In this document: positions 29,307-39,708 of the stretch, one piece after another | How positions within the stretch are numbered: position 1 is the first letter of the stretch | How the letters are laid out: each line of letters starts with the position of its first letter | Source of the DNA: an uncultured Pelagibacteraceae bacterium | GTDB lineage: Bacteria > Pseudomonadota > Alphaproteobacteria > Pelagibacterales > Pelagibacteraceae | Assembly: GCA_902527265.1 (NCBI GenBank) | Contig: CABZNY010000002.1 | Location: 1-64,000, forward strand | Direction: 5' to 3' | Length of the DNA: 64,000 bases | The notes under the pieces: generated by a model | What the model was told of the DNA's origin: nothing | The model's input: the letters and a program-made list of their open reading frames with translations, nothing else | The model's database searches: none | Made by a program: the position numbers and the translations under genes

Positions 29307-31334
29307 TTAATTAATCTGGTCTTTTTGTAATTCTTTTAGCGGTATGTGGCATCTGATTGAGTTTCCACTGTTAGTTATTTGCCATGGCGGCACCTCATTT
29401 TTACAAATATCACCTAATATCCTTGAGCATCTCCCTTGAAAACTACACCCTTTTTGAGGTGGCTTTTCTTCTACAATATCCTCAGCGACTAGTTTTGGTT
29501 TGATATCTGGATCTGGTTCCAACACTGCTCCTAATAAAACCTCTGTATAGGGATGTGATGGAAATTGATAAACATCTTTTGATGGTCCCACTTCACACAA
29601 TCTTCCTTGATAAAGAACAGCAACTCTATCACTTATAGCTCTTACTACAGCTAAATCATGTGAAACAAATATATATGTAGTTCCAAAATCTTCTTTAAGT
29701 TGTTGTAACAAATTTAAAACGGCCGCTTGAACTGAAACGTCTAACGCAGATGTTACCTCATCACATAAGATAATATCTGGTTTAGCTGCAAAAGCTCTTG
29801 CAACAGCAACTCTCTGTTTCTCACCACCAGATAATTGTCGAGGGTATCTGGATGTATAAAATTCTCCAAGTCTTACTTTTTGTAATAAGTCTATAATATT
29901 TTTTTTTAATTGCTCGCCCTTTAAACCAAAATATAACTTTAATGGTTGTGCTATTATTTCTTCAACGGTATGGTTTGGGTTTAAAGACTCATCTGGATTT
30001 TGAAAAATTAATTGAATTATTCTTAAATCATTGGGATCTCTCTCTTTAAGGTCAGATGATAAATTTCTATTTCGATCAAATTTTATTATTCCACCTTTGG
30101 TTCTGAGCAACCCAGCAATAGATTTAAGAATTGTTGACTTTCCACTACCTGACTCTCCAACAAGAGCTATGGTTTCACCCTTCTTAATATTAATATTGAT
30201 ATCTTTAACAGTTGGGTTTTCATCAGAAATTCTATTTAATACTTGGTCTAAAAGTTTTTGCTTAGCGTAACTTATTGAAACTTCTGAGAGGTTTAATATT
30301 TCTTTATCTTGTAAACTCGTCTTAATTTTATTTACAGTTTGATTAACCTGACTATCATTCATTAAACTCTTATGATTAAAACATCTAACACTAGTATTTA
30401 ATTCCTCTAAGTATTCAAGTTGAGGAGAGTTATTTTTACATTTTTCTTCTGAAAAATCACACCTGTCAAAGAAACTGCAGCCCCTATGCATTGTTCCAGG
30501 TTGAGGTTGGCTACCAGGCATTGACTGTGGAAGCCCTGCTAATGATAATTTTGGTATAGATTTAAGCAAACCATATGTATACGGATGAATTGGTTTTTTA
30601 AGAATATCTCTTGAGGGCCCTTCTAATACTATTTCACCAGAGTACATTACAATAATACGGTCACTTACTTGAGCTATTGCTCCTAGGTCATGGCTCACAT
30701 AAACCATTGATGTTCCAGTGTCTTTGGCAATGAAATTAAGTAGTTCTAAAACGTGAGCTTGTGTTGTTACGTCTAAGCCAGTGGTAGGTTCATCCAATAA
30801 TAAAAGGTCAGGAGTTCCAGCTAATGCCATTGCAACAGCAACTCTTTGTTGTTGTCCCCCTGAAAGTTCATGAGGATATCGAAGAGCAATTGTTTCTGGT
30901 GAAGGAAGTCTCACTTTATTTAACAATTCAGAAATTTTTTGCTCTCTTTCCTCCTCCTTTAAATCAGAATGCAACTGTAATGCCTCATCAATTTGATAAC
31001 CTATTTTTAAATTTGGTGTTAATGCCTGACCAGCATTTTGTGGTATCATTGCGATTTTCCTACCTCTGATTTTTTCCAAATCTCTATTTTTCATTTTTAA
31101 AAGATTTGAGGAATTGAATTCACATTCTCCACCAATAGTAAAGAGCCCGTGCTTGACATACCCCATCATTGCTAGTGCTAGAGTACTTTTTCCAGATCCA
31201 GACTCTCCAACAATGCCAACGGTTTCACCTTTTTTAATATTTGTACTTATGTTTCTTAGTATTAAAATCTCTTCACCTTTTTTACTTTTAAATCCAATAG
31301 ATAAATTTTTTACTTTTTGAATTATTTCAGTCAT
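29307..31334 (-). CDS. Dipeptide/oligopeptide-type ABC transporter, fused double ATP-binding protein (DppD-DppF)
   Basis: Two Walker A ([22 protein letters not shown]), two signatures (LSGGQQQRVAVA, LSGGEKQRVAVA), two Cys-rich oligopeptide C-terminal motifs. Confidence 0.93.
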   Translation of the reverse strand: MTEIIQKVKNLSIGFKSKKGEEILILRNISTNIKKGETVGIVGESGSGKSTLALAMMGYVKHGLFTIGGECEFNSSNLLKMKNRDLEKIRGRKIAMIPQNAGQALTPNLKIGYQIDEALQLHSDLKEEEREQKISELLNKVRLPSPETIALRYPHELSGGQQQRVAVAMALAGTPDLLLLDEPTTGLDVTTQAHVLELLNFIAKDTGTSMVYVSHDLGAIAQVSDRIIVMYSGEIVLEGPSRDILKKPIHPYTYGLLKSIPKLSLAGLPQSMPGSQPQPGTMHRGCSFFDRCDFSEEKCKNNSPQLEYLEELNTSVRCFNHKSLMNDSQVNQTVNKIKTSLQDKEILNLSEVSISYAKQKLLDQVLNRISDENPTVKDININIKKGETIALVGESGSGKSTILKSIAGLLRTKGGIIKFDRNRNLSSDLKERDPNDLRIIQLIFQNPDESLNPNHTVEEIIAQPLKLYFGLKGEQLKKNIIDLLQKVRLGEFYTSRYPRQLSGGEKQRVAVARAFAAKPDIILCDEVTSALDVSVQAAVLNLLQQLKEDFGTTYIFVSHDLAVVRAISDRVAVLYQGRLCEVGPSKDVYQFPSHPYTEVLLGAVLEPDPDIKPKLVAEDIVEEKPPQKGCSFQGRCSRILGDICKNEVPPWQITNSGNSIRCHIPLKELQKDQIN

Positions 31335-31336
31335 TT

Positions 31337-32230
31337 TTAAACTGGAGCTTTTGTTGATCTATCTATACCTAATGCTTTAGCAAAAGCATCGGCTGTCAAA
31401 TTTATACCGATTATTAAGCTGCTTAAACCAACAATTGGAGCTATCACTGACCAATAAGCAAAAGACATTAAACCTCTTGCGTTTGATATCATCAATCCCC
31501 AATCTGGAGTTGGAGGACTAACACCAAAACCCAGGAATGATAAAGAACTAAAGCCAAGTAGCATCCATGACCATCTCATCGCACCTTCAACTAAAATTGC
31601 ATCTCTTACATTTGGAATTATCTCATTCCATATTATTGAAAAATTGCTATGGCCTCTTGCTCTAGCGGATACAATAAAGTCTTTTGCAATAACATCATGG
31701 GTTGCAGCTCTTGCTACTCTTACAATTCCTTTACCATAAAAAAAACCTAAAGCAGGTATCAGTACCTCAGTTGATGTACCTAACAAAGATACAATTAACA
31801 ACATTGCTAATATCCACGGTATAGATAAAAATGCATCAACAATTCTCATCACTATATCGTCAGTTTTTCCACCAACCAGTCCACAAAAAATACCTAACAG
31901 ACCACCCCAAAGTAGTGCTATCAAAGATCCAAAGAAAGTAATTGTTAAAGCTGTTCTTCCACCTAAAATTGTTCTAGTAAAAACATCTCTTCCAAGATCA
32001 TCAGTTCCAAACCAATACTCAGCCGAAGGAGCCTGTAGCATTAAAGTTGGGTTAATTGCTTTAAAATCATATGGCGCAATATAAGGGCTAATAAATGCAA
32101 GAATAACGTGGAAAATCAATATACTTAAACCAATAAAACCCGATGGTCTTGAAGCCATTGTAATTATTATTTCAGAAACTTTTGCGAAATTACTTTTCTT
32201 TTCTTCCTGATAAATATTATCTAATTTCAT
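31337..32230 (-). CDS. Dipeptide-type ABC transporter permease (DppC-like)
   Basis: FGTDDLGRDVFTRTILGGRTAL; EAA loop; PPTPDWGLMISNAR. Confidence 0.9.
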   Translation of the reverse strand: MKLDNIYQEEKKSNFAKVSEIIITMASRPSGFIGLSILIFHVILAFISPYIAPYDFKAINPTLMLQAPSAEYWFGTDDLGRDVFTRTILGGRTALTITFFGSLIALLWGGLLGIFCGLVGGKTDDIVMRIVDAFLSIPWILAMLLIVSLLGTSTEVLIPALGFFYGKGIVRVARAATHDVIAKDFIVSARARGHSNFSIIWNEIIPNVRDAILVEGAMRWSWMLLGFSSLSFLGFGVSPPTPDWGLMISNARGLMSFAYWSVIAPIVGLSSLIIGINLTADAFAKALGIDRSTKAPV

Positions 32231-32231
32231 A

Positions 32232-33188
32232 TTATTTTCTTATCTGTAACGTCTTTAATCTTGGATTAAGCATAAGTGTCATTAGGTCTGCCAATAAATT
32301 TATACTAACATATATAGATGCAAGAATTATTGCTAATGCTTGAACTGTAGGTAAATCTCTATTTGAAATAGACTCTATAACCAACCTTCCAAGACCAGGA
32401 TAATTAAATACTACCTCAGTTACAACAACACCCCCTAAAAGCCATGCAATTGTTAGAGCCACAACATTTATAGCTGGTAACAATGCATTTGGTAAAACAT
32501 GTTTAAAAACCATTTTCCAATATGGAACACCTTTTAAAATTGCCATTTGAACATATTCACTTGCCATAACTTGAATGACACTTGATCTCACCATTCGTGC
32601 CATGTGAGCAGTCATGATCATTGCAATAGCGATTACTGGTAAAATAATATTTGGCAATAGTTCTAAGAATGAAACATCAGTTGGAACAATCACAATTCCT
32701 GGCAACCACTCTAACCATATTGCGATTATTAAGATTAATAAAGTAGCACTAATAAACTCTGGAATAGTCATAGCAAATATAGTTACTGTTGAAATTGCTA
32801 CGTCAGGCAATTTATCTCTCCAAAGGGCAGTTACTATTCCAAGTATTAGAGCGATTGGTATACCAATGAAAATAGCAGCTGATGCTAGAACTAATGAATT
32901 TTTAATTCGTGGTCCTAGAACCTCTTTAATTGGCATTTCTCCACTTAATGAATAACCAAAGTCCCCTTGAATAGCATTTACTGCCCAGGACATGTATCTC
33001 TCATATGCAGGAACGTTCAAACCTAATCTTCTATAACAAGCTTCTAATTGTTCTCCAAATGCTTGTCTTTCAAGATACGTTGTACATGCATCACCGGGTA
33101 AAATTTCTGTTCCAACAAAAGTGATTAATGATACAATAAATAAAGTTATTAGACCTAATAGAATTCTCTTTATAATTAAAAAAAGCAT
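32232..33188 (-). CDS. Dipeptide-type ABC transporter permease (DppB-like)
   Basis: MLFLIIKRILLGLITLFIVSLITF N-term; ILKGVPYWKMVFKHVLPNALLPAI EAA motif. Confidence 0.9.
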   Translation of the reverse strand: MLFLIIKRILLGLITLFIVSLITFVGTEILPGDACTTYLERQAFGEQLEACYRRLGLNVPAYERYMSWAVNAIQGDFGYSLSGEMPIKEVLGPRIKNSLVLASAAIFIGIPIALILGIVTALWRDKLPDVAISTVTIFAMTIPEFISATLLILIIAIWLEWLPGIVIVPTDVSFLELLPNIILPVIAIAMIMTAHMARMVRSSVIQVMASEYVQMAILKGVPYWKMVFKHVLPNALLPAINVVALTIAWLLGGVVVTEVVFNYPGLGRLVIESISNRDLPTVQALAIILASIYVSINLLADLMTLMLNPRLKTLQIRK

Positions 33189-33231
33189 AAGAATACTTAA
33201 ATTTTAAATTATTTATTTAGAAATGAAAGAG

Positions 33232-33263
33232 GTTTTACAGGCCTACTTAAAGGCCTGTAAAAC
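33232..33263 (-). promoter_or_regulatory. Strong stem-loop between substrate-binding protein and permease genes
   Basis: gttttacaggcct-acttaa-aggcctgtaaaac: 13-bp perfect stem, 6-nt loop, no T tract. Confidence 0.6.
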
Positions 33264-33270
33264 AAAATTA

Positions 33271-34758
33271 TTATTGAACACTAACTGTGTGCCATCTTAT
33301 TGAAAAATACTCAACTTCGTCGAGGTTTTTCACTTTAGAAGATGTGACAACCAGTCTAGATACATGGTAAGGAATCATTGTTCCAGATTCTTCCCATAGT
33401 GTTTTCTGTGCATTAATATATGCTTTTTTTCTTTTGTTAAAATTTAACTCTCCTCTAGCTTCAGCTAAATTCTTGTCAAAAGAAGCACTTTTATAAAAAG
33501 ATTCATTCCATTTTGCTTCACTATGGTAAGCTTCATGCAAAATACTGTCCGCAGGTCTTTCATTCCAACGTGTCATTGCTACAGCTTTTTTCATCCAAGT
33601 TTCATTCCAATAACTTTTTGAAGGTGTCATTTGGATATCTGCTCTTATGTTAGCTTTAGCAAATTGTTGTTGTAAAACCTCAGCAATAGTTGGCCATGTT
33701 GGTTCTTTTGTAGAAACGTGAATTGTCATATCAATACCATCAGGATAGCCAGCTTCTTTAAGAAGTTTTTTTGCAGTTGCTGGTTGAGGTGGACAATTCT
33801 TCTCCATTCTGTATTGGTCAGACGGTGCAACAGGAGTATCACATGATACTGTTGCTGCTCCAGCCATAACTAAATCAACTAACTCTTGTCTATCTACAGC
33901 TATTCTGACAGCCTTTCTTACTCTAGGATCATCAAATGGTGCAACGTCGGTTCTCATTACCATACCTCTCCAGTTTCCAGTAGGTATAACTGAAACGTTA
34001 AACTTTGAATTACCATCAAATATTTTTTTCTGATTGAATGGAACATATCTATTCATATCAATTTGACCTGTAAGTAGAGCTTGAATTCTAGCTTGACCAT
34101 CTGGGATAGCTATCACATGAACTTCAGCAAGTTTAGGTGCGCCTTCCCAATAATCTGGGTTTGCTTTAAGAATTGTCGTTCCCTCAGCATCAAACTTTTC
34201 TACTATAAAGGGTCCAGTTCCAATACCTGTTTTTCCAATAGTATCTCCTGATCCATTAGGTATCATTCTTAGTCTATAATCAGTTAATAAAAGTGGAAAA
34301 TCTGCAAAAGATGTGTTCAACTTCATTTTAACTGTGTGTGAGTCTACAATCTCAATATCTGTTACAGCACTCATGCTTTTCTTTGCAGGCGAACCAATTT
34401 CAGGATCTTTAACTCTCATCAAAGAATATTTTACATCCTCTGCATCAAAATCTGATCCATCATGGAATTTAACACCTTTTCTTAAGTTAAAAGTCCATTC
34501 TGTTGCATCTGCATTTCCTGACCAGTCTGTTGCTAACTCAGGAGATGTAACCCCTTTAAGATCTTTTCTTACAAGACGATTCTGTGTCATTATTACTACC
34601 TGAAACAGTCGTCCTTTAGTAATTGCGTCTAAATTTGTATCTTTTCCAAAACCAACATCATGAGATAATTTAAAAACTCCACTTGATGCATTAGCAAAAG
34701 AAAACGTTACAAATAGTGATACCAATGAAACTGATATCAATTTAAAAATGTTTTTCAT
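33271..34758 (-). CDS. Dipeptide-type ABC transporter substrate-binding protein (SBP family 5)
   Basis: Signal peptide; WTFNLRKGVKFHDGSDFDAEDVKYSLMRV. Confidence 0.92.
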   Translation of the reverse strand: MKNIFKLISVSLVSLFVTFSFANASSGVFKLSHDVGFGKDTNLDAITKGRLFQVVIMTQNRLVRKDLKGVTSPELATDWSGNADATEWTFNLRKGVKFHDGSDFDAEDVKYSLMRVKDPEIGSPAKKSMSAVTDIEIVDSHTVKMKLNTSFADFPLLLTDYRLRMIPNGSGDTIGKTGIGTGPFIVEKFDAEGTTILKANPDYWEGAPKLAEVHVIAIPDGQARIQALLTGQIDMNRYVPFNQKKIFDGNSKFNVSVIPTGNWRGMVMRTDVAPFDDPRVRKAVRIAVDRQELVDLVMAGAATVSCDTPVAPSDQYRMEKNCPPQPATAKKLLKEAGYPDGIDMTIHVSTKEPTWPTIAEVLQQQFAKANIRADIQMTPSKSYWNETWMKKAVAMTRWNERPADSILHEAYHSEAKWNESFYKSASFDKNLAEARGELNFNKRKKAYINAQKTLWEESGTMIPYHVSRLVVTSSKVKNLDEVEYFSIRWHTVSVQ

Positions 34759-34842
34759 AATTTCCTCTCTTTAAAAAAATAAAAGGTAACAATTAGCAAC
34801 TTATATAGCAACAGTGAAAATGGTTGTTTTTTATTTGTTTTA

Positions 34843-36102
34843 TTGATGTATTTTGATTATTTAAAAAAAGTAATGAAAGATTTAATCAATAAATATAGAT
34901 TTACAGTAAAGCCTGTTAGCCTTGAAAATTCTGACTCTTTGGAGCTTGCAAGGTCAATTCAAGTACATCCACTAACTTATCAAGAGCTGCCCTATGACCC
35001 TGAATATTCTAATTATGCTGGAAGATTAACACTTGAAAAATTGTCAAATGTAAGTTCAGAGGAAATGTATTGGAAAGGCAGGCAAGAAATAATATTTAGA
35101 CATACTGGTGAACATCCATTTGAAATATCTGGCCCAGATTCATTAAAGTTACTACAAAAAATTTTTCCAAGAGACGTATCAAAAATATCAAAAGGAAGAT
35201 GTTCCTATCAATTTGCTTGTTATCATGATGGCGGAATGATTACAGATGGAGTTCTATTAAAAATTGATGAAGATAAATATTGGTTTGCCCAAGCAGATGG
35301 AGATCTTTTTTCTTGGTACAAAGCTCATTCTAAAAATATGAATGTTGAAATAAAAGATCCTGAAGTGTGGGTTAGTCAAATTCAAGGTCCTTTATCCATG
35401 AAACTTTTAGAAAATATAGCCGATGGATTTTCTGAAAATGACTGGAAATATTTTGATTGGAAAGAACTAAAAATTTTAGATCAAAACGTAATCGTAAGCA
35501 GAAGCGGTTTTACAAATGAACTAGGTTGGGAAATTTATTTTCGACCTGAGAATGAAACTGAAAAGATAGGAGATTACATTCTTACGGAAGGAAAAAAATT
35601 AGGTATGATTTTAGTTGCGACACCTGGTTTTAGATGTAGAAGGATTGAGGCAGGTCTATTATCTGCAGGACAAGATTTTACAAAAAAAACAAATCCATTT
35701 TCAGTTGGTCTTGGGCGTTTTATAAATTTTGATAAAGAAGATTTTATTGGGAAAGAAGCCCTCATGATATCAGATAAAAAATGTAAGACATGGGGAATTA
35801 GAGTTGCAGAGGGAACTGCTATTAAAGGTGAAAGTATTAAAGTTAATGAAAAGATTATTGGTCAAATAACTTCTAGTACTTGGTCACCATATCAAATTTG
35901 TGGGGTTGGTATTGTGCGCCTCGATAATAATAAAAATGGACCAGGAGATGTTGTTGATGTTAAATGTACTGATGGAAAAGTTCATAAAGGAGAAATCTGT
36001 AAGTTGCCGATGTATGATGCAAAAGGAGAAATTGTTAGAGGTCTAAATAGAAATATTCCTAAAGTTCCTAATCCTTGGGCTGGTATTAAAACTGCAAATT
36101 AA
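34843..36102 (+). CDS. Aminomethyltransferase (GcvT-like) family protein
   Basis: FEISGPDSLKLLQKIFPRDVS, GFTNELGWEIYF, FRCRRIEAGLLSAGQDF, GLGRFINFDKEDFIGKEAL; in-frame internal ATGs near the N-term leave the start uncertain. Confidence 0.8.
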   Translation: MMYFDYLKKVMKDLINKYRFTVKPVSLENSDSLELARSIQVHPLTYQELPYDPEYSNYAGRLTLEKLSNVSSEEMYWKGRQEIIFRHTGEHPFEISGPDSLKLLQKIFPRDVSKISKGRCSYQFACYHDGGMITDGVLLKIDEDKYWFAQADGDLFSWYKAHSKNMNVEIKDPEVWVSQIQGPLSMKLLENIADGFSENDWKYFDWKELKILDQNVIVSRSGFTNELGWEIYFRPENETEKIGDYILTEGKKLGMILVATPGFRCRRIEAGLLSAGQDFTKKTNPFSVGLGRFINFDKEDFIGKEALMISDKKCKTWGIRVAEGTAIKGESIKVNEKIIGQITSSTWSPYQICGVGIVRLDNNKNGPGDVVDVKCTDGKVHKGEICKLPMYDAKGEIVRGLNRNIPKVPNPWAGIKTAN

Positions 36103-36114
36103 AAACTTTATTTA

Positions 36115-36807
36115 GTGAAGGCCAAAAAACAAATAATAGCAATTGGAGGCGGTGGTTTCACTCATAATGAAGACAGCGATTTAGATCAATTTTTTTTAGA
36201 TCAAATAAGTAAAGAAAAATGTTCTATTGGATTTTTACCAACAGCCAGTAAAGATGATACTAAAAAAACTGATCTATTTTATAAAAGATTTAAAAATACT
36301 AACTTTAAAGTTTCTCATTTCGACCTTGTCTCCAATGTTAAGGGTTTTGAAAACTGGATTTCAAATTTAGATGCTGTTTATGTAGGAGGAGGAAATACAA
36401 AATTCATGCTCGACTTATGGAAAAAAAATAATTTATTTGAAATATTTAAAGAAGTTTATAACACAGGAATAATTCTTTCTGGTGTAAGTGCTGGGGCTGC
36501 ATGTTGGTTTGATTATTTTCTGACAGACTCAGATGGACCTGGCTTCAAACCACTAAGTGGCATTGGACTTATATCTGGAGGTTTTACCCCACATTATTCA
36601 GATGCAAAAAGAGCAGATAAATTCAGACAAAATATAAAAAATAAAACTTTACCAAGTGGTGTAGCTGTTGATGATGGAGTTGCGGTACTTTTTATTGACG
36701 GAAAACCAACAGAGGTTTATTCTTCCAGAGAAAGTCATAATGCTTATTTTGTAGATCAAAATAAACAACTTAATTTAAAAGAATATATTAAAATAAATAA
36801 TGAGTGA
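36115..36807 (+). CDS. Peptidase E-like (S51 family), GTG start
   Basis: AIGGGGFTHNEDSDLDQFFL, VYVGGGNTKFMLDLW, LSGVSAGAACWFDYFLTDS. Confidence 0.85.
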   Translation: MKAKKQIIAIGGGGFTHNEDSDLDQFFLDQISKEKCSIGFLPTASKDDTKKTDLFYKRFKNTNFKVSHFDLVSNVKGFENWISNLDAVYVGGGNTKFMLDLWKKNNLFEIFKEVYNTGIILSGVSAGAACWFDYFLTDSDGPGFKPLSGIGLISGGFTPHYSDAKRADKFRQNIKNKTLPSGVAVDDGVAVLFIDGKPTEVYSSRESHNAYFVDQNKQLNLKEYIKINNE

Positions 36808-37963
36808 TAATATTTTACCAAGTCAAAAAATTTTTAGTATCAAAGATGCAAGGGAACTATCACGAAAACGTCTGCCTAGGTTAGTTTTTGATTTTATTGA
36901 TGGAGCATCTGGAGATGAAAAATTAGCAGAAATAAATAGCAAAGCTTTAGATCAAATTAGACTTGAACCTAAAGTTTTAAGAAATGTTGAAAAGAGATCC
37001 CTTAAAAAACAAGTATTAGGGTATGAATTCGATTTTCCCTTTGGTTTTGCTCCAATGGGAATGACTAATTTATCATGGCCTGGAGCAGACTCAATGTTAG
37101 CAGCAGAAAGTGCGAGAAATAATATACCCACGTGTGTTTCTATGGCTTCTACTACAACTTTAGAAAAAATGTATGAACTTTCAGAAGGTCACTCATGGAT
37201 GCAGCTATATATATTTCAGGATGAAAATTTTGTTATGGAACTTTTAGATAGAGCTAAGAATACTGGATACGAAGTTGCAATATTAACTGTAGATGTTCCA
37301 GTACTATCCAGACGAACTAGAGATGATAAAAATGGTTTCTCCTATCCTTTTAAGATTGGCCCAAAACAATTTTTTGATTTTGCAAGTCACCCTACTTGGT
37401 CTTTATCAACTTTACTAAACGGCATTCCTAAACCAATGAACTATGTAACATCTAAAAGTGGAGACGGTATTTTTAAAAGAAAAGAAAGTAGAGGATCTAC
37501 TGATTGGGAAACTCTTAAGAGAGTGAGAGATAAATGGAAGGGTAAACTTATAATTAAAGGAGTAATGTCTCCTGATGATGCAGTACAAATCAAAGAGGCA
37601 GGCGCTGATGCAATTCAAGTTTCAAATCATGGAGGCAGACAATTAGATAGTGCTACAGCAGCAATAAATATGCTTCCACTAATCAGAAAATCAGTAGGAA
37701 GTGATTTTCCTTTAATCTTTGACAGTGGAATAAGAAGTGGAAGTGATATCGTTAGAGCGCTTGCATTTGGGGCGGATTATGCAATGATTGGTAGGCCTGT
37801 AATGTATGCAATGGGCGCTGATGGAAGAAAAGGATTAAGGAGAATTGTGGAAATAATTAAGGAAGAAGTCAGCACTACTTTAGGATTAGTAGGATTAAAT
37901 GATATTAATGATATTACTTCTAAGATAGTAATAGAGAATACTATTAATAAGGTTAATTATTAA
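36800..37963 (+). CDS. FMN-dependent alpha-hydroxy acid dehydrogenase/oxidase (LldD family)
   Basis: RLPRLVFDFIDGASGDE, FAPMGMTNLSWPGAD, VSNHGGRQLDSA, FDSGIRSGSDIVRALAFGADYAMIGRP. Confidence 0.92.
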   Translation: MSDNILPSQKIFSIKDARELSRKRLPRLVFDFIDGASGDEKLAEINSKALDQIRLEPKVLRNVEKRSLKKQVLGYEFDFPFGFAPMGMTNLSWPGADSMLAAESARNNIPTCVSMASTTTLEKMYELSEGHSWMQLYIFQDENFVMELLDRAKNTGYEVAILTVDVPVLSRRTRDDKNGFSYPFKIGPKQFFDFASHPTWSLSTLLNGIPKPMNYVTSKSGDGIFKRKESRGSTDWETLKRVRDKWKGKLIIKGVMSPDDAVQIKEAGADAIQVSNHGGRQLDSATAAINMLPLIRKSVGSDFPLIFDSGIRSGSDIVRALAFGADYAMIGRPVMYAMGADGRKGLRRIVEIIKEEVSTTLGLVGLNDINDITSKIVIENTINKVNY

Positions 37964-39706
37964 ATGAGTGAAAATAAAATCAGAGGTGGAGCCTTGCTTG
38001 CTAGGGCTTTAAAAGATAAGGGAATTACTAAAGTTTTTACTCTTTCGGGAGGTTTTTGTAACCCAGCAATTGAAGGTTTTGCTGAGTGCCAAATTGAAGT
38101 TATAAACACTCCACATGAGCAGATTGCTGGACATTTAGCAGATGGCAATACAAGAATTACTCGTAAACCATCAGTATGTTTAGTTGGACCTGAAGGATTT
38201 ACTAACGCTGTCCCTTCAATGATGGAAGCTTGGGGTGAGAGAAGTCCTATTATTTACATTACAGGATCTAGCAGTCTTAAAAGACAAGGTTCAGGTGGTT
38301 TTAAGGAAATTGACGATGTTTCAATTGCAGCCCCTTTAACAAAATATAGCGCAAGTATTACTGATGGAACTAGAATAAGAGAATTTGTAGACAAAGCATA
38401 TCATATTGCAACTAACGGGTATCCTGGTGCTGTACATCTTAGTCTTCCTGTTGATATAATGTTTTCATCTTTTGAAGAGGAAGTTGGTTTAGAAGAAAGA
38501 CCATATTCTCAAAAAGCAAAACCTATAGCCAAAGCGTGGCCAGATCCAAATTCACTTTCAGAAGTCTTAGAACTTGCTTGTAATTCAAAAAAACCAGTTA
38601 TCATTGGTGGACACGGTGTTTGGTGGTCACATTCAGAAAAAAATCTTGAAGCAGCTGGTAACAATTTAAATATACCAATTTTTAATGTTCCGTATCATCA
38701 AAAATTATTAGGAGAAGAAGCTAACGCTTACATGGGGTTGGCTGATATACATCAATACCCTCCTTCAGAATTTGCATTGCACAATTCAGATCTGGTTCTT
38801 GTTATTGGAGCGCGATTGGATAATCAATTAAATTTTGGAAATCCACCTTTTATACCAGAATCAACAAAATTAGTTTGTGTAAATGGTTCACATGAAGAAT
38901 TAGAACTTAATAGAGCTGCAGATTTAAGTTTGCTAAGTGATCCTGGAGTTTTTTTAGATACGTTATCTAACTTAAAAAAAAATAATAAATGGTCTTTAGG
39001 TGCAAATTGGTTTGAAGAAAATAAAAAAAAGAAGAAAGAATGGGTTGATAAATCTTTGAAAGATTTAGAAATTGAAGCTGAAACATCAAAAAAGAATGGA
39101 GGAAAAATTCACCCCCTACAACTTTCATTGGATGTTCAAGATGCAATGAATGAAAATGATTGGCTTGTAATTGATGGAGGAAATACTCATTTTTGGTCAG
39201 AAATTGCAATCAACATTGCAGGTGCCAAAGGGAAAAAATTAAAAGGAATATTACATCCTGGAACTTTTAGTATGCTAGGTGTTGGAGTTTCATTTGCTCT
39301 TTCTGCTAAAAATCATAATCCAGATTCTAATGTAGTTCTGATTAGTGGTGATGGTGCATTTTTATCAGGAGGTATGTCTATTGAAAGTGTGTTTTATGAA
39401 AAAAAACCTATTACTGTTGTAATTGATAATAACGGAGGTCTTGCTTCAATTGGTCAGCAACAAGAGAGGTTATTTAAAAGTGGAAAAAGCGTGGGAACTG
39501 ATTTTCGTGATATACCATTTCACAAGATATTTGAGGGTTTTGGAGGACATGGAGAATTAGTTAATAAAAGAGAAGAATTAGGTCCTGCACTTAAAAGAGC
39601 TATGGAAAGTGGAAAACCCGCATGTGTGAATGTTAAAGCAAAACCTGTATTAAGCCCAATAGTTTCTGCAGTTGCAAGTAAAAGAGAAAAATCATCAATA
39701 GAATAA
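37964..39706 (+). CDS. Thiamine pyrophosphate enzyme (acetolactate synthase large-subunit-like)
   Basis: THP-N motif with Glu (INTPHEQIAGHLADGNTRIT), VCLVGPEGFTNA, GDGAFLSGGMSIESVFYEKKPITVVIDNNGG. Confidence 0.88.
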   Translation: MSENKIRGGALLARALKDKGITKVFTLSGGFCNPAIEGFAECQIEVINTPHEQIAGHLADGNTRITRKPSVCLVGPEGFTNAVPSMMEAWGERSPIIYITGSSSLKRQGSGGFKEIDDVSIAAPLTKYSASITDGTRIREFVDKAYHIATNGYPGAVHLSLPVDIMFSSFEEEVGLEERPYSQKAKPIAKAWPDPNSLSEVLELACNSKKPVIIGGHGVWWSHSEKNLEAAGNNLNIPIFNVPYHQKLLGEEANAYMGLADIHQYPPSEFALHNSDLVLVIGARLDNQLNFGNPPFIPESTKLVCVNGSHEELELNRAADLSLLSDPGVFLDTLSNLKKNNKWSLGANWFEENKKKKKEWVDKSLKDLEIEAETSKKNGGKIHPLQLSLDVQDAMNENDWLVIDGGNTHFWSEIAINIAGAKGKKLKGILHPGTFSMLGVGVSFALSAKNHNPDSNVVLISGDGAFLSGGMSIESVFYEKKPITVVIDNNGGLASIGQQQERLFKSGKSVGTDFRDIPFHKIFEGFGGHGELVNKREELGPALKRAMESGKPACVNVKAKPVLSPIVSAVASKREKSSIE

Positions 39707-39708
39707 TT

